A stretch of 64,000 bases of DNA from Pyrrhosoma nymphula (taxonomy: Eukaryota > Arthropoda > Insecta > Odonata > Coenagrionidae): the NCBI GenBank assembly GCA_963573305.1, contig OY754329.1:19931200-19995199 (forward strand). The letters run 5' to 3'. The notes under the pieces are model-generated. The model saw only the letters and a list, made by a program, of their open reading frames with translations, had not been told where the DNA came from and searched no databases. The position numbers and the translations under genes were made by a program. Of the stretch, positions 1-10,600 are shown one piece after another (the first letter of the stretch is position 1; the number at the start of each line of letters is the position of its first letter).

Positions 1-449
1 GGTTCTAGCAGTATATGTTGAACGTCCGGCAAAAAACTGTCTGCTCTGAACTTGCGCAAAAGATTTAACCTGTATTTCACTACTGTGGGGGATAGCACCC
101 CTCGCAGTTAGGGTGTGTCCAGTCGAGCCTTTATGCGAGGGGTCCAACTCATCGGGGTACCAAGGGGAAATAAGCCACCAAGGGGTACTCAAGCTGAAAA
201 ATGTCGGGAGCCGCTGTCCCAAGGGCTTAACTCCTATGGGACGTCAAATTACAGTGGTTTTAGTTCATGAAATTCGTTAATTAAAAATAAAATTAGTCAA
301 CCAAATACTATGCACACAAAATTGATCTAGAGTTTACAATATTAAACTATTTTTACATGTGGAATTAGTGAAACACTTGATATATATTACATGGGAAAAT
401 ATGATAATACGTGCTCCAAACGTGAACCTTTTTGATACTAGTACGAACC

Positions 450-545
450 CGGTTACTAGCCGGTCGCGGTGGCGGTGGGTTAAAGTCCTCGCCAACTAAT
501 CCGAGGGTCGTGGGTTCGAGTCAGTCGGTTTTTCGCATGCCCAGG
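450..545 (+). mobile_element. tRNA-like SINE head
   Basis: CGCGGTGGCGGTGGGTTAAAG (A-box-like) and GTGGGTTCGAGTC (B box) at the proper spacing. The body after 545 is not recognisable as a SINE seen elsewhere in the window. Confidence 0.45.
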
Positions 546-672
546 TCATGGGTGTTTCTGTCAAGATCTGGTGGTTCGACCCCTGAGAAACCTGATGACA
601 GCCCAAAGTCCTATCGGGATCGCAGGGGCATAAGAACCACCAGAATCGCTCGTAGGCTTCCGCGGATGTAGT

Positions 673-900
673 GTTGACTGTTTCTGTTTTCGGGATTCAT
701 TCCGCGATGTTTAAAATTGAAAAAAAAAACAATATTTCGCTGGTCCTCCTGCCAGCTTCATCAGGTTATCTGAACTGGTTTCTTAGTCTAAGAAATCAGT
801 TCAGTTAACCTGATGAAGCTGGCAGGAGGACCAGCTAAATATTGTTTTTTTTCCAATTTTAAACATCGCGGAATGAATCCCGAAAACAGAAACAGTCAAC
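673..900. repeat. Fold-back element, family A
   Basis: Inverted repeat with arms of about 110 bp: GTTGACTGTTTCTGTTTTCG... at the left reads back as CGAAAACAGAAACAGTCAAC at the right, with a loop CTTAGTCTAAG in the centre. A partial copy is at 23912-24010. No coding capacity. Confidence 0.75.
721..770 (-). ncRNA. Hammerhead-like motif in fold-back element, family A
   Basis: Minus strand: AAC, CTGATGA (the classical core spelling), A, stem II GCTGG/CCAGC around CAGGAGGA, GAA, palindromic ATAT stem III, T, GTT closing stem I (three pairs). The + strand mirror copy at 804-852 has the same parts except GAAA changed to TAAA, which should be inactive. Confidence 0.5.
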
Positions 901-2720
901 CACCAGATTCGTCTGAGAGCAAAGAAAAAAAACAGTATGCATCGTTAGAATCGGATCGTATAAATACGAACAATATAAATAGTTTTTTATAACATACTTA
1001 TAATACACACGCGTAATAATATTTACGTATTTTTTGATTTGTCATTTTTAAGTATGATGAGTTTTAAGTAAGGTGAGTTTTGGAAAATATTAGATTTCCC
1101 CCAAAACTCGCGCAGCATCATACAAACTTTAATTCTAGATGTGTGGGATGTTCTGTCATAGTGCCCTTTTTTGTTTTTTTTATGGGGAACTGCGTCCGGG
1201 AAGTAATGTGATCAAGCTTAGTATGTTGAGGAAACATTTTCGGATGTATTAATTAAGTGAAAGATCAGTGCCACATCCAGTTCTCTCTTGGAGGAAACAT
1301 CCGGGAAATTTGATATCAGGCTGCCGAAGATTAGGGTTCCTTGAGAGGTTATTGTGTGAAAGTGATCATGAGCAGGAAGAGCGATGCTATCTGTCCATTT
1401 CCTATGCCTCGTGAGCGGGCACCCTTTCCTGCTTACTAGCCCCGCCAATTAGCCCTTTTATTGATACGGGAATAGATATGGCTATGTCTTTCGCTTCATT
1501 TTAAATTCAATATTAATCTAAAGAAGGTGATACAGCCGTTTATTTGAATCAGGTTTACTGAGAATGTATAACCCTTCCTATTCAGCTGGTGACTTGTCCT
1601 CCTGGTACCTGATGATAACGCGGAGGTGTTGGAATGCGTTGTACCATTAGAAAGAAGTTTCTGTGGACAGTACTAGGCTTTTATTTCATCTGTTGGTGAC
1701 TTCTTTATATTATCGCAGTAAATACATTTCTAGTCATCAGCCAAGCCTAGTTCTTCTTAATCCCAAGTAATTTGATTAGAGTGCTTTTAATACAGCCATT
1801 TCCTTTTGTAAGTTGGTGTATTAATACTCATTATTTAAATATTTATTTTATGAATTACATAGTATTTCTATTTATTATTCTTCGACAACTAATGAGTAAT
1901 GACTCGGTTAACATTTTTATTCTGTAAGGACGTGTTTGGTTGCTTGGATGACACTCAAGCGACCTAAGTTTAGTGAAATGTAGAAGTATCATTATTCAAG
2001 TTTGGAATCCAAAAAAATACTAAGTTCGAGTTAGATTCTCGTTATAAACGAGACGGAAACCTAAGCACGACGATTATAGTAGTCATGATTTGGTGAGGAT
2101 TTTATGGAGCAGGCTTTGGATGAATAAGTGGATGAGAAATGATACTTCGCTCTGTTTGGTCCACATCTCGAGTATGCCACCAGCATTAGAGACCCTGAAA
2201 AGTAATATTTAGTACGCGAAATACAATACAAGAGTAATATGTGCGCTTCGTTAAAAACCCTCACGTGCGCAGAGTGATAGTTTCTTAGCCGATGGAATGA
2301 CTAGATTGGGAGCCGTTAGTTGAGACTCGAGTTACGCGCTATGCTAAGATCACTTGAAATATTAATTTCTTGAAAAGTATCGCATGAGTTTCCAGGTGAC
2401 ACGGACGGTATATTGCTAAGATTGATTGAGGTGACCAAATGAGAGAGATGATCTGCGTTATTGATTGGCACCTACACACAAAAACTCTTTCTTCCCATGG
2501 CACCATTAATGACTGCAACAAAAACAGATTGAGACACTCAATACACTCCGTTAACATGCAATTCACTTTCGTCCTATCACTCGTTCAATTCCATCTTTCT
2601 ATTCCCTCTACTTTTCAAGGCTGGGAATCCCAATACCTCCTGCCACGTACCCCTGAGGCGGCTCGCATTGTAGTACGTTGATGTAATTGCCACTATTACA
2701 ATAGGTAGGTACCCATTAAG
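901..2720. other. No gene recognised
   Basis: AT-rich intergenic sequence. Short frames on both strands lack motifs and codon bias. Nothing supported. Confidence 0.6.
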
Positions 2721-2767
2721 AATAATGAAAAAGAAAACTTTGTTTTATTCCACCAATTTATTTCACG

Positions 2768-2807
2768 GTACTACTAGTTTCGACGCAGCGGTGTCATCTT
2801 CAGGTAC
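2768..2807 (-). ncRNA. Hammerhead-like motif in fold-back element, left arm
   Basis: Minus strand: GTAC, CTGAAGA, T, GACACC-GCT-GCGTC (one mismatch in stem II), GAA, palindromic ACTAGT as stem III, A at the cleavage position, then GTAC. The outer GTAC/GTAC stem I is perfect. Mirror copy of the motif at 2837-2876. Confidence 0.5.
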
Positions 2808-2836
2808 AAAGAGTCTGGTATGTACGAAGACTCTTT

Positions 2837-2876
2837 GTACCTGAAGATGACGCCGCTGCGTCGAAACTAGTTGTAC
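2837..2876 (+). ncRNA. Hammerhead-like motif in fold-back element, right arm (best example)
   Basis: Stem I GTAC (2837-2840) with GTAC (2873-2876); core CTGAAGA 2841-2847; extra T 2848; stem II GACGC/GCGTC, five perfect pairs closed by CGCT; GAA 2863-2865; stem III palindrome ACTAGT 2866-2871; T2872 at the predicted cleavage position. Forty bases satisfy all three helices and the core. The one extra base after CUGANGA is known from some natural hammerheads. A zero-loop stem III would favour dimeric cleavage. Confidence 0.55.
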
Positions 2877-2943
2877 CGTGAAATAAATTGGTGGAATAAA
2901 CCAAAGTTTTTTTAAAATCACTATTTAAAATGAACTTCCACCA

Positions 2944-3180
2944 AGTTGGGCCTGAAACCATTCTACATCTACAAAACACCCTGCAAGCCACCTCAGGGGT
3001 GTGTGGCAGGGGGTGAGTATTCACCAACATGCATTACACTATACCCTAAAGTTAGTGTAACTACGACTAATTATGCATTAGCATAAATCGCTAATGCTTG
3101 TCACGAGGCGAAGCCTCACTAGCATGCACTACATTACAGATATTATCGCAATAGAGAGGGACCATTAATATATATTTATT
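2944..3180 (+). repeat. Dispersed repeat X, copy 1
   Basis: Starts CTACATCTACAAAACACCCT and holds the hairpin GCCACCTCAGGGGTGTGTGGC, then TATGCATTAGCATAAATC and ACGAGGCGAAGCCTC. Shared with 5243-5340 and, in reverse, 6126-6260. Ends unclear. Confidence 0.65.
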
Positions 3181-5242
3181 TTGCAACTACACAAATGGAC
3201 AGAGACTCAAGACTTATGTGGAAAACATGCAGGGCGTGCTGTTAGTACTAGGTAACAGATAAGGATTCAAGGACTATTGAGGTAATCAAGAACGCGAATA
3301 GGTAACCGTTACTTATGAGTAGTTTCTTGGATAACCATTGCCGTGCGCGCGGTACTTCAAAGCGTAAGAAGTGTAAATATGCATTTGATACAAAATACTT
3401 TGCGAACTATCCACCCGAGCCTGTGGAGCATGCCTCCGGTGCATGGGAATACATCCTGGGAACCGTTGCCTGGTTCCGCGGCAACGTGGTCGTGACCAAT
3501 TGTGCTCCAATGCTACCTGCACGATTACGAGGCACGCGCTTGGCCTTCGCAATCCGCGATCCATTTCCTCACCGCGGAGATCTCCGAGGAGTCCGGTTGA
3601 GATAATATTCGCACGCCGTATCGCTTAGCAGAAGTCTTTGATCCAGGAATCAGAACGCTGTTTGCATTGCACTCGAAAGGGCACACCGTAGTCAGGCTGA
3701 ATGATTGATGAAAGCTGTGTTGTGCGTATTGCTGGCTCTTATCTACTTTTTTGTTTAAATGTCGTGGTAATTAGCAATACATCACGATGAATGAGTAGTC
3801 ATTTATGATTAAAAATGGAAGGACTAGGCAAACCTTTTTTACATTCACACTTAACGCAAAAATGACGGGTGACCTCAGTAGCGTACTCAGGAGTGGGCTC
3901 AGGGGTGGGCGGAAGGGACGAGCTGCTCCAGGGGGCATTTTTTTCGGGGGCAGTTTTGGCATTAAACAGCTTTTAGACACTTTTTAAATGTAAGAAGAGT
4001 GGTGCTATCAACTATACTGAGATTTAATAAATGCAATTAAATATGATACATCAGTAAGACATTTACTGACAAACAAAATAGATATTGATGGAATAAAATG
4101 ATTTTTCTATTTTTTTAAATGGTAAAGTATTTTTAATTTTGTATTTTAATTTGTTAGTGGAAGAAATAGAATAATATTTTCTTGCACTTGCAAATATATG
4201 TTCTCTAACAAGGTTTGATTGGCACTCTGTATTTCCCAAAGGAAGGGTGGCAAATCACGGACCTCCCCGGTTGACTTAAACTATAGCTACGCCACTGGGT
4301 GCCCTTGAACCCCATGCCACACGTCCTTATGGCGGCTTTCGGGATGCTGCGAAGATTTAAGTGAATAAAACCCCTGCCCCTGCTTCCCGCACGGCTCAAA
4401 TTTCTCTCCGCGTCTTGATGTTTCATCGGGGATATATACGCATTCCTTTGATTCTGGTGGAAACTAGTTGAGAACTTTCCCTGCATCTTCTGCAGTTCTG
4501 TCGGAGATAAATATTACAGCACTGTTACGTGGGGAGGGATAATAATGACTTAAGCAGAAAGATTTGCCTTCCGTAGTTAATGCCCGCGAGGAGGAAAACA
4601 TTTCCTCTTTTTACGGAACGAGTGTACCGCACTTGGATCGGAAGTGACTCATTTGTGCCGCACCTTTGACTCCAAATGTACTTATCCTTATCGTGATGAC
4701 GAGAGTGAACGTGACTCCAAATTTAACTGTCCTTATCGTGATGACGAGAGTGAAAAACACCCGGAAAAAATTGATTCTATGACACAAAAAACAAACTTAT
4801 CTTCGTTTGCCTTCCAAGTGAGGATAGTTGTATTCATCCGCTTCAGAGCATCTCAAGCCCAACTGAATTCCTTATTTACGCAGCCTTTATCCTTTTTTTC
4901 CTCGTAGCAATGAGGTTTTGCGTTCACGTTGGCCTAAAAGGTAATCACTCAGTAAGAGCAGCCAACCAAGACAAAATAGTCTGGAGGCAACGCCCACGTG
5001 CCATGTGGTACCCCTACCTTACCCTTGAAAGGCGGACGCGGGGAAAGGGTTAAGGATACCTCGCTCACGATGGCGCTGTAACAGAACACTTCGTTTACTC
5101 CCGCATTTAGGTTCTTTCGTTGTAATTGTCGGGTAGTCACTCTCATAGCTCATAGTAATTTTGTCTCAACTCGGTGATTCTTTCGGTTTGTCGACTGGTG
5201 AATTGCATTGCCTATTCTCTATTGAGAAGTTATATTCGTTAT
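3181..5242. other. No gene recognised
   Basis: Apart from the 45-bp duplication, the only notable stretch is a GC-richer segment at 3330-3600 with a 96-codon frame that has no recognisable motif. Probably repeat-derived. Confidence 0.5.
4666..4755 (+). repeat. Two-unit 45-bp tandem duplication
   Basis: GACTCCAAATGTACTTATCC and GACTCCAAATTTAACTGTCC each followed by TTATCGTGATGACGAGAGTG. Unit length is a multiple of three (DSKxxxPYRDDESEx twice) inside an 87-codon frame, but no wider coding evidence. Confidence 0.7.
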
Positions 5243-5490
5243 AGCTTTACATCTACAAATACCCTGCAAGACACCTCAGGGGTGTGTGGCAGGGGGTGAG
5301 TATTCACCAACATGCATTACACTATACCCTAAAGTTATTGTGGGTAGTGTCGATTTCAGGGGGACTGCATGGCGGATGGACCCAGGTAGTCTCCACAACA
5401 CCCTCATTAGGAAGGCCCTCGCTCGCTTTCGAGCTAATCCGGATCCTCTCTCGAGGTTGGGGACGACGGGGGTCGCCCTTCCCGGCAGGT
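5243..5490 (+). repeat. Dispersed repeat X, copy 2 (5' part)
   Basis: CTACAAATACCCTGCAAG and CACCTCAGGGGTGTGTGGC as in copy 1, then a segment GTCGATTTCAGGGGGACTGC that recurs at 6269. It abuts the fold-back element at 5492. Confidence 0.6.
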
Positions 5491-5491
5491 A

Positions 5492-6117
5492 GAAAGTGAC
5501 CCCGTGCAGTACAATGATAAAGTTTATAAATTTTGCAATTTTGTAACTTTTTCGCATCGCCATCGAATCCCTTTTCACAATACGTTTACGAGCGTCTTTT
5601 GATTGACTCTCTAGGATGAAAATTAAGGATTTTGGTGTCAGCATAGAAAATGCGGCGTTGGGTTGGGTTGGGTTTGGTTGGGTTGGGTTTGGTTTGGTTT
5701 GGTTTGGTTGGGTTGGGTTTGGTTGGGTTTGGTTGGGTTGGGTTTGGTTGGGTTGGGTTGGGTTTGGTTGGGTTGGGTTGGGTTTGGTTTGGTTGGGTTT
5801 GGTTGGGTTGGGTTTGGTTTGGTTTGGTTGGGTTGGGTTGGGTTTGGTTTGGTTTGGTTTGGTTTGGTTTGGTTGGGTTTGGTTGGGTTTGGTTGGGTTT
5901 GGTTGGGTTGGGTTTGGTTTGGTTGGGTTGGGTTGGGTTGCCAGGTCTCATAGGCGCATTTTCTATGCTGACACTAAAATCCTTAATTTTCATCCTAGAG
6001 AGTCAATCAAAAGACGCTCGTGAACGTTTTGAGACAAGGGATTCGATGGCGATGCGAAAAAGTTACAAAATTGCAATATTTATAAACTTTATAATTGTAC
6101 TGCACGGGGTCACTTTC
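5492..6117. repeat. Fold-back element enclosing a G/T pentanucleotide array
   Basis: Arms 5492-5653 and 5957-6117 are inverted copies (GAAAGTGACCCCGTGCAG against CTGCACGGGGTCACTTTC; GAGCGTCTTTTGATTGACTC against its complement). The core is a 286-bp array of GGTTG and GGTTT units. Open frames through the array are repeat artefacts. The whole is inserted within another dispersed repeat whose pieces flank it. Confidence 0.75.
5656..5941 (+). repeat. (GGTTK)n pentanucleotide microsatellite
   Basis: Nearly uninterrupted GGTTG/GGTTT units for 286 bp; the + strand contains only G and T, the other only C and A. G-tracts of two and three could form quadruplexes. Variants resemble telomere-type G/T repeats but no TTAGG occurs. 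Confidence 0.9.
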
Positions 6118-6125
6118 AGTTACAA

Positions 6126-6300
6126 AATACATATATATTAACGGTCCATCTCCATTGTGATAATATCTGCAGTGTAGTAGTGCATGCTTTTGAGGCTTCG
6201 CCTCGTGACAAGCATCAGCGATTTATGCTAATGCATAATTAGTCGTAGTTACAATAACGGGTGATGTCGATTTCAGGGGAACTGCATGGCGGACCCATTA
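6126..6300 (-). repeat. Dispersed repeat X, inverted piece
   Basis: GAGGCTTCGCCTCGTGAC and ATGCTAATGCATAATTAG are the reverse complement of 3060-3125. Then GTCGATTTCAGGGGAACTGC repeats the segment found at 5350. Confidence 0.6.
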
Positions 6301-7401
6301 AGGATTCATGTATTAGGGAGTACAACGTCTACTAAGAGCTACACTACCTATCGACAAACCTAGATAAAAGTCTCATTGGCCGCTGTTATGGTCCCTTATA
6401 GTTCGTGGGAAAAATGACATTTTAAATCTGTCCGTTCTGCAGTCTAGTTCCTTAATTTTATTCTCATGATCTGATATACCGTAGTATGTCGGATTTCGTA
6501 AAATATTATCGACGTCGTCAGAAAATAGACGGTTTGGAACTTACGTAGATTGAGTCTAAATTTTACTCGATGGTCTGAAAGCGTTTCCCATCCCAGTTGC
6601 TGCAAAAAGGTCAGTAACATTAACGAGATTATCGTAACGACCTTTAACGTATCTTTCCGATTTCGAGCTTAGTAATGATTCACGCTTTTCGGTTTTAATT
6701 ACCCTAATTACGAAAATTCTTAAATCGAATTTCCGTCTCTGGAATGGCCGTTTTAGTCACTAATTCGGATATTCTCCTCGGTATTTTTTTTTTTTAACCT
6801 TAATGGAAAGCGCGGCTATTTTTCCCCATTTTGGCCTTTCATTTGGTCAAATGGAAGCGTCTAATTAACGAGAACATTCTGCTAATTTTGGTGTCTCATC
6901 GTGGGTAAATTTGGTTTGTTGAAAGTTAACTGTTGTTCTGTCCTGCGTCTCATGTATTGTCCTCTAGTAAGCCACCCAACTCATGCGAAAACATTACTCC
7001 TTAAGGATCGTGGTTTCATTGGTTTTGTCATTCGATGAACAAAATTGAATCATTATTTACATGTCTATCAATAAGTCTCCGCGCCTTAATCTTATCGTTA
7101 CTACACGCGACTTCCTGTGGTGAAATTCGCGTGTTGAAACTTACGTCTCGCGTCATTCACTTGTCCACCGGAAGGACATTTTTTTCTCGTAAATCTTTTC
7201 GCAATCGCGAAGGAAATGAAATCATCGATATCCTCCTCGGTGATTCGCTATGTCGTTTCTTAAACCTTTCTTCAATTGAACGGAAACTATGGGTAGCCAG
7301 CTGGCGATTGGATTGTAATTTGTGTGGTGGTTTAGGTACGCGATGGTTTTGCTCCTCATTTTTAGTTGAGTGTAGTTTTTTTACGTTAGCTGTCCTCTTT
7401 T

Positions 7402-7657
7402 GGGGCAGCGTGGTGGCCTAGTGGGTAGTGCGCTTGGCTACTGATCCGGGTCCGGGGTTCAAATCCGGGTGAAGCCTTCGGACGCCCCCAAACAAAAAAT
7501 CCTCGGAGTTGCGAGTTGGACCAGGGAAAGCAACTGGCCCCCCCTTCCCTGAATTGTGAAATTCACACACCTGTGGCTTAGTTCGGGGTGAGCTCTACCC
7601 TCAACTATCCAAACCAATCACTGCGTCAAAACTAGCGTTGAATCACTGAGTGAGTGA
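7402..7657 (+). mobile_element. Full-length tRNA-derived SINE with 10-bp target-site duplication
   Basis: The A box GTGGCCTAGTGGGTAG and B box GGGTTCAAATCC are close to the RNA polymerase III consensus. The unrelated body ends in a (TGAG)n tail. The element is bracketed by GTCCTCTTTT at 7392-7401 and 7658-7667, a perfect duplication. At 256 bp it looks complete and young. It cannot be a functional tRNA because acceptor pairing is absent. Confidence 0.8.
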
Positions 7658-7667
7658 GTCCTCTTTT

Positions 7668-10600
7668 TACTGATGATGAATTTTGAGAAACGCTTTTACC
7701 GTGTTTCTAAGGGCTACCGTTTTACACGAGGCTCTTTATTTCAAAATCTGATGAACGTATTGATGTGCATTGATAATTTCGTCGTGTAAAACGGTCAATT
7801 GCCAGAATGCGTGCGCAAATCCATAAACGAGATATTGGAAAATAGCCCCTGCTCTAATTCCGAGCCTGCATTCTCGCATTGCGTAAAAAGACGCTACTTC
7901 AAATTGTGCAATAAAGTGCTTCGTGTAAAACGGCCATTGAATTTTTGGTTGTGCGTTTTATTTTACTCAGGGGTTTTCGATAGTTTTGTCTCTTAGGTAC
8001 ATTAGCGTGGTGTATGCTTTTTATAATTTATTGATGATAGATTCAGTGAAGATTATAGCGGAAGAATTAGGAAATGACGCTTATAAATGTGAAACTTAAG
8101 TATACGAAGAGTATAAGTGTACAATTTATTCGTCCTAAGTAATTGAAACAAGTTTGTCGTAGCCTCCGTAGTAGTCGCCAGGGGAGGCGACTGACAGCTG
8201 AGGATATTTGCGCCTCTGAAGAGAAAGGAGTAAGATTGTGAGGATAGGATGGCTTTGAGAGTGGAAGAATGGTGGAGAGAAACCCGGCGTTAGCCTACTC
8301 TTAACGAAAGGCGTAAGAGGGTCCTCAGTTTTCGTCCCATCCGACGGACCAAGTTATACACTTCATGTGGGGATTGGGATTCGACCGAAAAATATCCGCA
8401 TCATCAGAATCCTGACCAGGGTCGTCGATAACGAGAATTTGGTTGCATTGCCTCTTCACCGTCCTAATCCTAAAGTGGGTTATAACATGCGGAAGTAACG
8501 ATTCGGTTCTCTCTTAACTTAAACCATTGGATTAAACCATTAAAGATTTGGTGAAGGAACTTCAAGCCTGAGATCAGTCTGCGGAGAGTGGAATGCAAAA
8601 GACCAAGAGATGGCGGTAGGTATTATCATAATCGAATCATTTAAAGATCTCTATTCTTCTCTGTAGAAGACTGGTGGCTTTTTTTATGATCACGAAAGGA
8701 GGATGGCGGAATTGTTTAATCATACATGACCAATGAGACAAGGAGAGTGGGAGGAGGGGGTGCGGGCTAACCAGCGTCGTGGCTGAGGGTGAAACGGTGG
8801 GGGGGAGGGGTGGTTTAAATGATTCCTCCCATGCTTAGCTAATTAAAACTCTTGCGGTCAAAAGTTATGACAACTAACGATTGACGTTCAGTACTTAACG
8901 CCGAATTACTAATTCGGCCATGTCAGTAGTCAGTCCGATATGGTCTCACAATTGCCACCGAAGAAATTGGGCATAAAATGGTATCAAGTGCCTCTGTTAT
9001 TGTGTTATCCTTTGAATCGTATTTGGCTGTAATCGATAGCTAGATGATAAATAATGAAGTGTTGAGTGATAAAGTTTAAGCTACACAATCTTCCTGATGA
9101 AATGCTAATCCTGATTAAGTTATATCAAAGGAATGTGTGTGGATACAATACATAACCGAGCAACGAAGCGGTAAAAGCTAGTCGTAAAATTACTGAAATA
9201 TCTAGAAAGATTGGGGCAAGTTTTCCGAGAATGTAAAATTAATGTCTCCCTTTCATCCTTTCGCTCAGCATTTCATTCCAACTATATTTAAGCAAATCGA
9301 TTGAACCAATAGTTTTAACTTGTAGATGGCTGTACAGATATGCTATTATACCATATTATGCCATTAACTTTGTTGCCAGTACCTTTTTTCATTAGAATTT
9401 TTTTGATCGTTCGGAATTAGATACATTTTTGGGGAACTTTCCTTAAGGACGTTTCCCACTTTGATAAGCTGAGCCTAGCCTGTATGTTACCTTCAGTACT
9501 GTCGTCGTTTAAACGATATAACAGTATTCCTATAAGGGAAATTTTACGTACAAATTTAAATATGTAAAGTGAGAAGAAGTTGTAATCATTAGTATGCTTT
9601 AGTCTAAAGAATCGCTGAAACGTGTTTTATTCTCACTTACTTGACTTTGACCCTGATTGATACACCTTATCTGAGTAAAATATTATATCGTTGGCACGTC
9701 GGATAATTTTTATAGTCTGGAGGCTTTGATTGAAATATTAAAAAATTGCTAGGAGTCCTCACGGTGAAAATAATAATGAGGGGTGGGTCATTGTATGTCG
9801 TTTTGAGAGTGCTTGGAGTATTGGGGAGAGAGAGAGAGGAGAAGGTGTTTTCGATTTGATGGAGAGGGGTAGTAAGTGAGCTGAATTAAACGGAGAAATA
9901 GTGTGAGGGGGTGCATAACATGTCATCTCTCTATCTGCCATCACTGTGAAGGTTGGTTTGTTCCAGCACTGCACTCCATTTTCTTTTCAGCTCTTCCCTT
10001 TAGTGCTTCTCAGTTCCTTATTTTGGCCTATTTTATGATTTGGTTTGTGCCATTCATCCATGGTTTTCCTCAGCAATGCATCCCATTCTGTACACCTTCC
10101 ATTGCTGTTTTCACTAGGCCTATATGCCTCGATGTGTAATGTGTCCAGTAAATTTCTCTTCTAATTTGCTGGGTTTTGATTTTGCATCTTTTTCCCCGGG
10201 CTGTTCAGAGTACTTTTTTGCTTGCGATTTTCTCCGTCCCTTCTGCCTGCATCGTTTGGAAGTGCCCTGTCCCTTTGAAGAATAATACTAGTGCAGGTAT
10301 GTTGTATTCAAACCGTGATACAAACCTACTTCAGTATTGCACAGCTTTGATGCGCACTCATTTCAAAACTTCTCTTCAAGCATTGCCACGCTCCCTAATC
10401 TGTGGGTGTTAACTCAGATTTTTTTTTCAAGGTTTTGAATGATGTGCGTATTTATTGCAGGGTTATGTTTCCTTGGATTTCTCATTTTTTACAGGTTTTC
10501 CTCGATATAGGTGGTGGGAGAATGGGAGGCTGGAGGTGTGGCTCGCTTAGTCGCTATCATCAAATATCCCGCCTATGTCGTTTCCGAAATGGATGTGTCA

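Larger units (their letters stand above)
2722..2920. repeat. Fold-back element, family B
   Basis: Near-perfect inverted repeat: left arm runs AATGAAAAAGAAAACTTTG, TTTTATTCCACCAATTTATT, then the motif arm; right arm reads back AATAAATTGGTGGAATAAA, CCAAAGTTTTT. Arms of about 85 bp meet at a short centre near 2820. The same family is at 53.53-53.90 kb. No ORF. Confidence 0.75.

Noticed and set aside
3315..3628. 96-codon frame in a GC-richer stretch
   Set aside because: No motif, no splice context, and overlapping frames on both strands; probably chance or old repeat.
5656..5941. Telomere or interstitial telomeric repeat
   Set aside because: Units are GGTTG/GGTTT, not the insect TTAGG, and the array lies inside a fold-back transposon.
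5586..6141. Long open frames on both strands with repeated Gly-Trp-Val-Leu or Pro-Asn-Gln-Thr residues
   Set aside because: They are forced by the GGTTG/GGTTT pentanucleotide array, which has no stops in several frames; no start context or conservation.
7402..7480. Genuine tRNA gene
   Set aside because: A and B boxes are good but no acceptor stem pairs, and the sequence continues into a SINE body with target duplication.
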